This document shows, piece after piece, positions 1 to 8,277 of a stretch of DNA of 64,000 nt. The number at the start of each line of letters is the position of its first letter. The first letter of the stretch is position 1. A program made the translations under genes and the position numbers. A model generated the notes under the pieces. It worked only from the letters and a program-made list of their open reading frames with translations, made no database searches and had not been told where the DNA came from. This DNA is from JAUIET01 sp045106985 (lineage in GTDB: Bacteria; Pseudomonadota; Gammaproteobacteria; Pseudomonadales; JAUIET01). Location: the NCBI GenBank assembly GCA_045106985.1, contig JBGCFQ010000024.1:62001-126000 (forward strand), read 5' to 3'.

Positions 1-528
1 AGGGTGAGGTTTTTGTATTGGCTTTGGGTTTTGATAACTTGGCGCGAAATCGATCAGCTGCCCGTGATATTCGGCGACCTCGTTGGTCCACAGTGCTTGC
101 ATAGCCTCCACTGTTTCTCGTAAGCGACGAAAGCGGGTAGAGGGGTCGGTTCCATGGTGTGCCATTTCTTCCAGATTCCATCCGCCGCCAATGCCGAGTG
201 AAAACCGCCCGTTTGATACTACGTCCAGGCTGGCGACTTCTTTTGCCAGTTGAATAGGGTCACGCTGTATCGCCAACGCAATGCCTGTGCCCAGCCGCAA
301 GGTACTGGTCGTTACCGCCGCGGCCGTTAGTGATACAAATGGATCAAGCGTGTCGTAATACATCTGCGGCAGTTCTGAACCGCCTGGCCATGGCGACAAG
401 CGAGCAGCGGGTATGTGTGTATGTTCAGCCAGCCATAAGGATTCAAAGCCTCGCTCCTCCATGGCAGGGCCAAGCTCTGTGGCGGGTATGGAATACTGGG
501 TGTTGAAACTACAAATGCCAAACTTCAT
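1..528 (-). CDS. LLM-class flavin/F420-type oxidoreductase, partial (C-terminus beyond left edge)
   Basis: The reverse strand is open from the window edge to an ATG at 528, giving 176 codons without a stop. The product begins MKFGICSFNTQYSI and carries luciferase-like monooxygenase landmarks: an N-terminal beta strand, ESLWLAEHTHIP, a TSTLRLGTGIAL strand and the VSNGRFSLGIGGGWN glycine turn. This places it in the bacterial LLM family (TIGR03619-like), which uses FMN or F420. The C-terminal third is missing only because the window ends. There is no good Shine-Dalgarno before the ATG. It is divergent from a second LLM gene about 150 bases away. Family assignment is firm; substrate and cofactor are unknown. 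Confidence 0.85.
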   Translation of the reverse strand, partial: MKFGICSFNTQYSIPATELGPAMEERGFESLWLAEHTHIPAARLSPWPGGSELPQMYYDTLDPFVSLTAAAVTTSTLRLGTGIALAIQRDPIQLAKEVASLDVVSNGRFSLGIGGGWNLEEMAHHGTDPSTRFRRLRETVEAMQALWTNEVAEYHGQLIDFAPSYQNPKPIQKPHP

Positions 529-675
529 AGGGAGGTCATACTCTGGGTTAAAAGGATGTGAGCGGCGTCATCATAAAGAAGGTAGCGGGTGCGAGGCAAT
601 CAATACGAGTGGTAAGCTAGAGATTGGTTTGAATAATAAGGTGGTAGCGCAAGAACATTGCGCAGGAGCGGCTGT

Positions 676-1524
676 ATGAAATACTGGTTAATAGTGCCTT
701 GGACACCGGCAGAGGAAATGATGGACATTGCCATCAAGGCTGACCAGATGGGCTTCGAGGGTTTGATGGGTGCTGATCACGGCTTTGTTCCAGAAAACAT
801 GGCGGCCAAGTACCCCTACACGGCCGACGGCAAACCTCCTATCGATGGCAGCATGGCTTACCCCGAGGTTTGGACCAGTATTGCCGCGATGGCCGCAGTT
901 ACTAAGCGGTTAAAATTTTCGACAGCTGTGTACGTTTTGCCGCTGCGCAATCCTATTGAAGTGGCCAAGGCTACCGGAACCATTGCGAGAATAAGTAATA
1001 ACCGACTGGTTCTCGGTGCTGGCGTTGGTTGGATGCCAGAGGAATTTAGAGCCTATGGTGTAGATTTCAAAACTCGTGGTCGGCGCATGAACGAGTGCAT
1101 TGAAGCGTTGCAAAAAATTTGGCACGGCGGCTACGTTGAATACCATGGCGAATTCGTTGAATTCGATTCCCTGCAGGTGGCGCCTGCGCCTAGCGAGCCT
1201 ATACCGATAATTTTGGGTGGCGCGAGTAAACCTGCACTACAACGCGCGGGAAAATACGCTGACGGTTGGATGGGCAATGGCAATGAGCCTGATGAAATGC
1301 CTCGAATATTTGAGCAGTTGCGCGCATCACGAAAAGAACATGGAAGAGCCGACCGGCCATTTGAAATAATACTGGCTATGAATGACTTTCCATCGCGCGA
1401 CGAAATGGCTGGCTATCAGGCACAGGGCGCCACGGCGGCTTTTCTAGGCTTTCCCGACCACACGCTCTCGCTGGCCGGTAAACTTGAAATGATGGAACAT
1501 ATGGCGCCGATGTTGGCTCGCTAA
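676..1524 (+). CDS. LLM-class flavin/F420-type oxidoreductase
   Basis: This is a 282-residue protein of the luciferase-like monooxygenase fold. An ATG at 676 sits 7 bases after an AGGAG box (664-668), so I prefer it to the longer in-frame start. Visible landmarks are the first strand KYWLIVPW, GFEGLMGADHGFV, KRLKFSTAVYVLPLRNP, NRLVLGAGVGWM, WHGGYVEYHGEF and IPIILGGASKPAL, in the family order. Members catalyse hydride transfer with reduced FMN or F420. It is shorter than a typical LLM monooxygenase (about 330 residues), as in the TIGR03619 subgroup. It is divergent from the partial LLM gene at the window edge. Substrate unknown. Confidence 0.88.
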   Translation: MKYWLIVPWTPAEEMMDIAIKADQMGFEGLMGADHGFVPENMAAKYPYTADGKPPIDGSMAYPEVWTSIAAMAAVTKRLKFSTAVYVLPLRNPIEVAKATGTIARISNNRLVLGAGVGWMPEEFRAYGVDFKTRGRRMNECIEALQKIWHGGYVEYHGEFVEFDSLQVAPAPSEPIPIILGGASKPALQRAGKYADGWMGNGNEPDEMPRIFEQLRASRKEHGRADRPFEIILAMNDFPSRDEMAGYQAQGATAAFLGFPDHTLSLAGKLEMMEHMAPMLAR

Positions 1525-1676
1525 GGTCGGTCCTCGCATATCATGTTTATAATTTGATCGATATCGGGTTTTTTTAGCTAAAAATAGCAGAAAAACGCTA
1601 AAAGGCGATTGATTTACTTCAAGACGCCTCTCTCCTTGTGTATAAATTAGTCGTAGATTATTTGAGAGCTGCCCAA

Positions 1677-2297
1677 GTGAGTGACCACTCAGAGGACAAG
1701 AAACTTGTTAAGCAGATGCTAGCGGGTAAGCAGTCGGCTTTTGACTTGTTCTTTGGACGTTACTATCCACGTATTTATCGCTTCTGTGCTAATCGTGCAC
1801 CGCTGAATGACGCCGAAGATATTGCGATGAAAACCATGCGCCAGGCAATGCGTAGAATCGAAACGTTTCGCGGTGAAGCGAGTTTGTTATCCTGGCTTTA
1901 CACTGTGGCCCGTAGTCAAATTAGTGCCTATTTTAAGCACGCTAGTCGTCATAAGAATGTTGAATTGATTGAAGATCAGCCTCTTGTTGTTGAGCAAATC
2001 GAAAAGATGGCGGCAGACCCTATGTTCAGCCCTGAAGGCGAGCATGACCGAAGTCAGCACGTGGCTTTGGTGCAGTCGATGTTGGATAGCCTTCCAGGTG
2101 AGTATGGCAGCGTCCTCGAAATGAAATACGTTGAGGGATTAGCGGTTGAAGACATAGCGAGTCGCTTGTCAACAACGTCAATTGCAACTCAATCGATGTT
2201 AGCCAGGGCCAGAAAGGCCTTTAAGAAAGCATACTCCAGTGTGATAGAAGTAGAAAAAGGTCTACCTGGTTCAACGGAGGGCATTAGTTATGACTAA
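1677..2297 (+). CDS. ECF-family RNA polymerase sigma factor
   Basis: Extracytoplasmic-function sigma factor with region 2 (AFDLFFGRYYPRIYRF, then EDIAMKTMRQAMRRI and SLLSWLYTVARSQI) and region 4 (LPGEYGSVLEMKYVEGLAVEDIASRL followed by a helix-turn-helix). I chose the GTG at 1677 because it follows a GAGAG sequence and places the usual LVKQMLAG helix close to the N-terminus. The frame stays open to a GTG at 1638, and a TATAAA at 1641-1646 could be a -10 element that would exclude that earlier start. It overlaps the next gene, a FecR-like regulator, by 8 bases and lies upstream of a TonB-dependent receptor. That layout is typical of cell-surface signalling for nutrient uptake. Confidence 0.88.
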   Translation: MSDHSEDKKLVKQMLAGKQSAFDLFFGRYYPRIYRFCANRAPLNDAEDIAMKTMRQAMRRIETFRGEASLLSWLYTVARSQISAYFKHASRHKNVELIEDQPLVVEQIEKMAADPMFSPEGEHDRSQHVALVQSMLDSLPGEYGSVLEMKYVEGLAVEDIASRLSTTSIATQSMLARARKAFKKAYSSVIEVEKGLPGSTEGISYD

Positions 2298-3237
2298 TAA
2301 CGACAATAGCCACGAAAAAGACCTTGAAGATATTTTCGACGACGTTGCTAAGCGCCAGGAGCCGACTAGTGAAGGCTATGAGACCGCGTATGCGACTGTT
2401 CATGATGAATGGATGGCCGCTGTTCAACGGCGCAATCGCACAAGATATCAACGAGTTGGCTTAGCGCTTGCTGCGTCTGTAATGTTTTCTACTATTGTTG
2501 CTCTTTGGCCGCTTGGTTCCGCACCAGGTATAGAGCTCAGAATATTAAGTGGTAATGGTCTTTACCTTGACGAGCGGCCGATTAATACCGACACAATAAC
2601 GTTGGATGCCGAGCAAATGTTGGTGTCTGAGCGGGCAAGCTCTGTAATGGTAGGTAATAGTAATCTAAGACTAGCGGCGGGAACGCGTCTAAAGTGGTTA
2701 GACTCGGAGTTAGTGGAATTGCAGGCCGGTAAGTTATTTATTGATACTTACGAACTTGGCAACATTACGGTGCGAACGACGTTTGGAGAGGTCAGAGATA
2801 TCGGCACTCAATTTCAGGTGTCGTTGCAGCCCGCCGCCATTGAAGTGAGCGTACGAAGCGGTGCGATTCAACTAGAAGCGGACGGCAATGTGCATTCGGC
2901 GAAAGCTAAACCTGGCAAGTCTTCTGTCATAACCTTGGGTCAAACCGGCATGAGACAATTCTACGAGCTTACCGATAATGACCGTTGGGATTGGATTCAC
3001 CAGGCGCATGGCGGCTACAACAACAATCGTGTTGGACCGTTGTTGCAGGAAATTGCCAATGAGCTGGGTAAGGATTTACGTTTCGCGTCTAAGGGCGTGG
3101 AGGCATCGGCAGCTACTATGACAATTGAAGGCCGGTTAAAAACCAGCCATCCAAAAGAGGCTTTAGATGTTGTTGTGCAAAGTTCTAACCTTGTTGCTCT
3201 AGAGACAGAAACTGAAATAGTTATAGAGCGGCGCTAA
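2290..3237 (+). CDS. FecR-like anti-sigma factor
   Basis: A 315-residue single-span inner-membrane regulator. Residues 1-55 are the charged cytoplasmic part. A transmembrane segment follows at about 57-75 (VGLALAASVMFSTIVALW). A periplasmic FecR domain covers about 100-215 (LRLAAGTRLKWLDSE, VRTTFGEVRDIGTQFQV, VSVRSGAIQLEA), and the C-terminal part (VGPLLQEIANELGKDLRF) resembles the STN fold that contacts receptors. In the family it holds the ECF sigma factor until a receptor signals. It overlaps the sigma gene by 8 bases, so the two are co-translated, and it lies 254 bases upstream of the receptor's first ATG. The signal sensed is unknown. Confidence 0.87.
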   Translation: MTNNDNSHEKDLEDIFDDVAKRQEPTSEGYETAYATVHDEWMAAVQRRNRTRYQRVGLALAASVMFSTIVALWPLGSAPGIELRILSGNGLYLDERPINTDTITLDAEQMLVSERASSVMVGNSNLRLAAGTRLKWLDSELVELQAGKLFIDTYELGNITVRTTFGEVRDIGTQFQVSLQPAAIEVSVRSGAIQLEADGNVHSAKAKPGKSSVITLGQTGMRQFYELTDNDRWDWIHQAHGGYNNNRVGPLLQEIANELGKDLRFASKGVEASAATMTIEGRLKTSHPKEALDVVVQSSNLVALETETEIVIERR

Positions 3238-3294
3238 CTTGACCGCTCTCTGAGCACAGGCGCTCATTTGAGACATTAGAGTGCATATTTTGAA

Positions 3295-3321
3295 GGAACT
3301 CCGGTCAATTTGGGGCGCGTA
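3295..3321 (+). promoter_or_regulatory. candidate ECF-sigma promoter for the TonB-dependent receptor
   Basis: GGAACT at 3295-3300 and CGTA at 3318-3321 are 17 bases apart. This resembles the GGAAC / CGT pattern that several ECF sigma factors read. Transcription would begin near 3329, which would leave the ATG at 3327 outside the transcript. No similar box was seen upstream of the sigma gene itself, so autoregulation is not supported. Confidence 0.35.
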
Positions 3322-3377
3322 GATTTATGCCAGCTGGTATGATAGCCGCCCATTATTGAACAGCGGCTGCACCCTTT

Positions 3378-3491
3378 ATCATTTCCCGCCCCAGACCACA
3401 GAAACCAGCTAGAACTCAGTTTAGAGCGGGCTTAATTGCTAACGTTTGCCTGTGTGTTCTTTTAGCTATTGGTAGCTCCATTACCCGTGCG
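3378..3491 (+). other. signal-peptide coding extension upstream of the receptor ATG
   Basis: The receptor frame is open upstream from its first ATG (3492) back to a TGA at 3357. The translation holds an arginine-rich stretch, then a hydrophobic core (ANVCLCVLLAIGSSI) and a TRA site directly before Met at 3492. That is the shape of an n-region, h-region and signal-peptidase I site, so the 3492 ATG appears to encode the first residue of the mature protein. No ATG, GTG or TTG lies in frame between 3357 and 3492. Candidates are ATC at 3378, ATT at 3381, or a link to the ATG at 3327 if the TGA is an error or is read through. Confidence 0.7.
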
Positions 3492-5696
3492 ATGCCCGAC
3501 TTGCAGGTGGGGATGAGTTTGCGAGAGGCTTTGGATTACTATTTGCCAGATCTGGAAGTGGTTTCTTCCACTGGATTAATCTCATCCTCACTGCGCGTTT
3601 TGAACCTTCCGGACCCTGCGCAAAGTAATATTGACCAAGTTAAAGAGCTGCTTGCTCAACATCATTTGCTGCTTAATATTTTGCGCGATGGTTATGGCTT
3701 TGTTTCGCGCGATGAGCGAGAGCTGGCAGCGGAACCTGTGCTAAATGGCAAGGCCGACAAAGCAATACTTGCATCAACTACCAGGCGCTTGTTGGAAGAA
3801 ATCGTCATCACGCGCAGCAATTACCATGTGGGTAGGGCGCAACATAACGTTCGGCACATGGATCAGCGTGAACTTGACTCGCTGCCAAGTATTGGCCGCG
3901 ACCCACTAAGAGCGGTTACAACTCTCCCAGGGGTCTCGAGCAATGGCGTTACAGCTGGGCTTAGGCTGCGCGGCGGCAATACTGATGAAGTTCTTTATCT
4001 GCTTGACGGGCATAAGGTTATAGAACCGTTTCATTTAAGAAACTTTCAAAGTCTATTTAGCGCGATCAACCCTAATATCGTCACCTCGGCTAGCGTTTCT
4101 ACCTCCGGTTTCCCTTCCGCCTTCGGTGGCAAAATGACGGCGCTTGTGGAGATTGGTCTAGACGAGGCAGAGGAGTATTTAAGTGGTACAGTCGATCTTA
4201 ATTTTATTGGTGCATCCGCATCAGCCAAAGGTCGGAAGGGCGACTTCACTTGGTTAGCATCGGCACGGCGCAGTGTTATAGATGTGATTTTACCAAATTT
4301 GAAAATTGATTATGGCCGCCCACTATTCCACGACGAACTGTTGCAGTTACGCTGGGAAGGCGACACTGACAGCATCACTGGTGGACTATTAAATACAGCT
4401 GACAAAATTTCTCTGAATGACGAACGCAACGCTGAATCTGGAAGATCCAAATACGCCTATACGAGTAGCTGGCTAAATTGGGACCACAAGTCGGAAGAAG
4501 ACTGGGGTTTTACCGTCAAGTTAGGGCATGTGCGAGTTGATGCTAGTCGAAGGGGCGTGATAGACAATCCTATCGATGTTGTCGGCTCACTTCTGCAAGA
4601 CAGCAATTATCGCATTAGTACTCTAGCGAGCGATTGGCATTGGCGATTCACTGAAGCCATTGAGCTTCAGTTTGGTGGCGAAGTGGAGCATCAGGAAGGT
4701 GACTTTTTTGTTCAGAAAAATGCAGTTTATGGCGAGCTAGGGCGATATTTAGGGCAAGTTGATGGCGCAAGCTCAACGCGCCAAGGTCGCGATGGCGTTT
4801 TATCTAGCGTTTATCTGAACACCATATTGGCCTTGAGTCCAAGCCTGCGACTGCAGCCTGGTGTAAGATTTGATTTACAAGATGTTGATACTTCACGCGA
4901 ATCCTTATTAAGCACAAGAGTGCGGCTGGAAGCTGACTTTGGGGACTCGTCGCTGATGTTTTTCGATCTCGGTCGCTACACCCAGGCGCAGAATCTTTAC
5001 GAGGTACAACTTGACGATGGCAAGGCCGAGCTGGAACGCCCGCAGTATGCCGAGCAACTCAGCGTTGGATCGATATTCCAGGATTTGGATGGCTACCTGA
5101 TTAGAGCTGAGGCCTATTATAGAAAGATTCATCAGCCATGGTCGCGTTTTGAGAACATTTACGATCGTTGGGTTATTTTGCCTGAATTACACGCCGACAG
5201 AATTGAGCTGAAAGCGAGTGAAGCCCGAGCCTTTGGTGTAGAACTTGGTGTTAGGCGAGACATGAGTGAACATAGCTCGTGGGAAGTTAACTATGCGTAT
5301 GCAAATGCCGAAGACCGCATAGATGGAGAATGGGTGAAGCGCAGTTGGAATCAGCGTCACACCGCGCGTCTTGGTCTTCGTTCTCATTGGCAAGGGCTAA
5401 ACGTTTCCGCTTTTTTCAGCTATCACAAAGGTTGGCCACGTACCTCATTGGCTACTGGAACAAATGCCGCGCTGTATACCTCTACATTCCCTGATTATTA
5501 TTCACTGGATTTGCATGTTGATCGTGTTGTGGAGCTAGGGCGAAGCAAATTCACTTTCTACGCTGACATCAGCAATGCCTCCAACCGAGCTAACGTTGCC
5601 GGTACGCGGTATTTCAGCGACGGAGACGAGTTAGGGGCAAGTAAGCGAAAACTGCTGCCAATTTTGCCTGTAGTGGGCATACGCTGGGAGTGGTAG
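3492..5696 (+). CDS. TonB-dependent outer-membrane receptor with N-terminal STN domain
   Basis: From the first ATG the product has 734 residues. Residues 1-75 form an STN (secretin and TonB N-terminus) signalling domain (MSLREALDYYLPDLEVV). The plug follows at about 95-225 (LRLRGGNTDEVLYLLDG, FPSAFGGKMTALVEIGL). The rest is a beta-barrel that ends in an aromatic residue (GIRWEW). The start given here is conservative: a signal peptide is encoded just upstream without a standard start codon. STN-bearing receptors signal through a FecR protein to an ECF sigma factor, and both are encoded immediately upstream. No ligand can be named; a ferric siderophore or another scarce nutrient is possible. 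Confidence 0.88.
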   Translation: MPDLQVGMSLREALDYYLPDLEVVSSTGLISSSLRVLNLPDPAQSNIDQVKELLAQHHLLLNILRDGYGFVSRDERELAAEPVLNGKADKAILASTTRRLLEEIVITRSNYHVGRAQHNVRHMDQRELDSLPSIGRDPLRAVTTLPGVSSNGVTAGLRLRGGNTDEVLYLLDGHKVIEPFHLRNFQSLFSAINPNIVTSASVSTSGFPSAFGGKMTALVEIGLDEAEEYLSGTVDLNFIGASASAKGRKGDFTWLASARRSVIDVILPNLKIDYGRPLFHDELLQLRWEGDTDSITGGLLNTADKISLNDERNAESGRSKYAYTSSWLNWDHKSEEDWGFTVKLGHVRVDASRRGVIDNPIDVVGSLLQDSNYRISTLASDWHWRFTEAIELQFGGEVEHQEGDFFVQKNAVYGELGRYLGQVDGASSTRQGRDGVLSSVYLNTILALSPSLRLQPGVRFDLQDVDTSRESLLSTRVRLEADFGDSSLMFFDLGRYTQAQNLYEVQLDDGKAELERPQYAEQLSVGSIFQDLDGYLIRAEAYYRKIHQPWSRFENIYDRWVILPELHADRIELKASEARAFGVELGVRRDMSEHSSWEVNYAYANAEDRIDGEWVKRSWNQRHTARLGLRSHWQGLNVSAFFSYHKGWPRTSLATGTNAALYTSTFPDYYSLDLHVDRVVELGRSKFTFYADISNASNRANVAGTRYFSDGDELGASKRKLLPILPVVGIRWEW

Positions 5697-5707
5697 GGGG
5701 TTGGTTT

Positions 5708-6610
5708 CTATTGCAACCAATAGACTACTGACTGCTCCTGCATAAATTCATCAGCTTCCGAGCCTTCTAACATCGCCAGGGTGGCTATAAGGCCTGCTTC
5801 CACACAACTGCCAGCCGCAACGGTGACAGAATTCGGAGCATCCATAACGGGCCAGCCGGTGAGCGGATTTAGAACGTGCGGGTAACGCACGCCATCTCGC
5901 AAGAGGTATCGCTTAGTGTTGCCACTGGTAGCGAGCCCGCCTTTTTTCAATTGCACAAGAACCTTAGGGGCGTTGGATTGAAGCTCACTGATTGCGTCAA
6001 CACCAACGTTCCAGTAAGGAATGCTTAAGGGCGCTTTTGTGGCACAAAGGTCACCGCCAAAATTAACTAGGGTTGGAAGCTCTGTATGCTGAGTTAGAAG
6101 GCTGGCCGCGCGGTCTACCGCATACTCCTTTCCTATTCCGCCAAAATCTATTTCCATGCCTTCTGCCATTCTGAACACCGGTGAATTCCAGCTTACTTTG
6201 TCCCATCCAATCGAGGACAGCATTTTTCTAGCTGCTGACGGATCGGGTACATTATCGCTGCCGTCAAAATTCCAGATGCGGCGCAACACACCGCTAGTGA
6301 GGTCAAACTTTCCGTCGCTGAGCTGATAAGCCAGCGCACCGAAATCAAGCAGCGACGCTGTTTCTTCGTCAACTGTTACCGACTTGCCCTCTGCGGTGTT
6401 CAGCCGATGAATTACATTATCGTTTCGATAACGGCTGAAGGTTTTTTCTATTCGCCAGGCTTCTTCGGCGGCGATCTCAGTAAGGAGACGTAACTCCGTA
6501 TTCGTCGCTGTATCAACCAACACTTCGCAATCGCTTGCCATTGCCCGAAAGCGCCCCGCGAGCCCAGACGGCGTACTGACAATATCAATCTTGCCGTTTG
6601 GTGCGCGCAC
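5708..6610 (-). CDS. apbE: ApbE-family FAD:protein FMN transferase
   Basis: A 300-residue ApbE protein, which moves FMN from FAD to a Thr or Ser in a target protein. Family motifs are in order: FSRYRNDNVIHRLN (58-71), SDGKFDLTSGVLRRIW (98-113), DFGGIGKEYAVDRA (155-168), NFGGDL (183-188) and GLATSGNTKRY further on. The start is a GTG at 6610 with AGGA 7 bases before it. A TAG at 6620-6622 blocks any longer form, so there is no signal peptide or lipobox, unlike most gammaproteobacterial ApbE proteins. It is the last gene of an operon with the DUF3570, DUF4266 and TlpA-like genes, and its natural target may be the DUF3570 protein. Confidence 0.88.
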   Translation of the reverse strand: MRAPNGKIDIVSTPSGLAGRFRAMASDCEVLVDTATNTELRLLTEIAAEEAWRIEKTFSRYRNDNVIHRLNTAEGKSVTVDEETASLLDFGALAYQLSDGKFDLTSGVLRRIWNFDGSDNVPDPSAARKMLSSIGWDKVSWNSPVFRMAEGMEIDFGGIGKEYAVDRAASLLTQHTELPTLVNFGGDLCATKAPLSIPYWNVGVDAISELQSNAPKVLVQLKKGGLATSGNTKRYLLRDGVRYPHVLNPLTGWPVMDAPNSVTVAAGSCVEAGLIATLAMLEGSEADEFMQEQSVVYWLQ

Positions 6611-6654
6611 AGTGAAGTCCTATCAAAATCCAAACAGTGATAATCGCCTTCCGC

Positions 6655-7950
6655 TTAGAAATCGTAAATAACACGTAGCATCAGGGCATCAACGTCGGGA
6701 TACAACTCCTGATTGCTTAGTTCGCCAAATTTCCCTTCGGGTTCATCACCACTTTGTAGGTAATACTCCAAAGCAACGCTCCAAGAATTTTTTGAACTTG
6801 TTTGCCCATACTCCAAACCTACAGTGTAGGCCATGAATTCTCCCAAGCGATAGTCAGACGACCCGTAACGACTTACATCACCAGCCGTAGGCTGATCTCC
6901 ATCGACGTAAAACCCCGTGTAAAAATCGGCAGCGGCTTGCTGGTAGACACGCAGATGAGGCGTGAGATGACTGCGGTCGCTCAGCGCCCAACGATAACGA
7001 GCGTCAATGGTGTGAGAGTCTATGCCCCAATCATCGGTCATGAACCGATACGACACGTCGAATACGTCGCCATCCAGGAAGCGTTTGTACTGCCCATAAA
7101 GACTATGCTTAAGCCGACTGTCAGGGCGATTTTCGTACACTACGGTGGGTAAGTTTGGACTGTCAGCATTTTCGAATAGCGGCACGCCGGTAAGTTGGTC
7201 GACAACGCTGATCAGTTTGTATGGGTCCGTAAGAAAGCCGTCAGCTTGACTCACCGAGTAGTTGATTTGAAATAAGCTGTTAGCGTCGATGATTTGTGTA
7301 ACACCAAAAATTACATCGAACACTGTTTTGTCGTCGGAGGATCCACTTCTCGGCAACTCACCGTCTTCGTCGGGCATCACTCCGAACGCAATAGGCAAAC
7401 CTCCCTCGGCTTCAATTTGATCGAATGCCGCAGCCAAGCCTGCCTGTACTGTCGTGTTTCCACCGCGCAATTCTTGCGCAAAAGAAGTGCTCAGACCAAT
7501 TGAAAGATAGTCGTACTCTTTCGATATGTTGCCAGCCAAGACCATTTTCAAATCATTGTTGATGGGCTTTTCCCAACCAGCGCTGACAGCAACTCTTGTG
7601 TCGAGGAACGTATTGTCCAACGGTATTTCATTCGCATCAATTGTATACCGGCCCTCGCCAGAGGGGCTGGTAAAGGTTTGAGGCCTGTTAGTTGGCACTG
7701 CGCCACTGCCAGATGCGCCTGTTAATGAGTCAATAGTTAGTTTCAGCGTTAGTGATTCATCCGTATCGAGGTGTTTTTTGGCAGTGAAGATTGGCTCAAT
7801 TGCTTGAACGCGGTCGGGCTCATTGTAAAACAGTAGGGCAGCACCAAAGTCCCAATCGCCCACATCGTGCTCATCCTCTGCAAGAGAAGTGCCGGGCTGA
7901 ATAAGTGCACAGCTTGCGGCGGTGAGCGCTAGTCGAATATTTTTTTTCAT
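6655..7950 (-). CDS. DUF3570 outer-membrane protein with flavinylation-like motif
   Basis: A 431-residue exported protein. Residues 1-24 are a signal peptide ending SLA-ED. The rest is built of alternating strands ending in a C-terminal Phe (LRVIYDF), as in outer-membrane beta-barrels. It fits the DUF3570 family from memory of the family pattern. At 74-80 it carries DSLTGAS, which matches the D-x-x-[ST]-G-A-[ST] site that ApbE enzymes flavinylate in NqrC and RnfG-type domains. Because apbE is the next gene (44 bases away), I infer that T77 may carry FMN. ATG at 7950. No experimental function is known to me. Confidence 0.8.
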   Translation of the reverse strand: MKKNIRLALTAASCALIQPGTSLAEDEHDVGDWDFGAALLFYNEPDRVQAIEPIFTAKKHLDTDESLTLKLTIDSLTGASGSGAVPTNRPQTFTSPSGEGRYTIDANEIPLDNTFLDTRVAVSAGWEKPINNDLKMVLAGNISKEYDYLSIGLSTSFAQELRGGNTTVQAGLAAAFDQIEAEGGLPIAFGVMPDEDGELPRSGSSDDKTVFDVIFGVTQIIDANSLFQINYSVSQADGFLTDPYKLISVVDQLTGVPLFENADSPNLPTVVYENRPDSRLKHSLYGQYKRFLDGDVFDVSYRFMTDDWGIDSHTIDARYRWALSDRSHLTPHLRVYQQAAADFYTGFYVDGDQPTAGDVSRYGSSDYRLGEFMAYTVGLEYGQTSSKNSWSVALEYYLQSGDEPEGKFGELSNQELYPDVDALMLRVIYDF

Positions 7951-8030
7951 TGTTTAAACTCTGTTAATCGTCACATAATCGCGGCGTGTTGCTCGCACTC
8001 GTTGGTGATATTGGGGGCGTTGTTAAGCGA

Positions 8031-8255
8031 TTAGTTACAGCCACAACCACCACCGCCGAAGCCTCGACCGCCGCTGGAGGCTTCTTTACTAAAGTAAATG
8101 TGATCGTCCAAAGCTGAAGTTACTGGCGAACTGTCCAGCGCCATTTCCGGTTTAGCTAAGGTTCCTCGCTGCCACGGTTCTACACCCATGGAGCTGCAGG
8201 CTGATCCTGCCAACACGCTCGCAATTAAAACAGTCATCCTTAAGGTCTTAATCAT
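8031..8255 (-). CDS. DUF4266-type small lipoprotein-like peptide with GCGCN tail
   Basis: A 74-residue protein. Residues 1-20 form a hydrophobic leader ending AGSAC, an imperfect lipobox with C20 as the likely lipid site. The middle contains VEPWQRGTLAKPEM and HIYFSKEA. The C-terminus is a glycine run that ends in C71-G-C73-N74 and then stops. These are the hallmarks of DUF4266 proteins as I recall them. It lies between the TlpA-like gene (22 bases) and the DUF3570 gene (80 bases) in one operon. The two terminal cysteines could be a metal site or a substrate of the thioredoxin. Function unknown. Confidence 0.78.
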   Translation of the reverse strand: MIKTLRMTVLIASVLAGSACSSMGVEPWQRGTLAKPEMALDSSPVTSALDDHIYFSKEASSGGRGFGGGGCGCN

Positions 8256-8277
8256 AAGTTTCGGTTCCGATTAGTGG

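Noticed and set aside
413..679. 88-codon plus-strand open frame at the left end
   Set aside because: It lies opposite the partial LLM gene, whose reverse-strand translation matches the family strongly; the plus-strand product matches nothing.
3357..3359. Selenocysteine at the TGA before the receptor
   Set aside because: A Sec in a leader would be without precedent, and I see no stem-loop of the bacterial SECIS type directly after the TGA.
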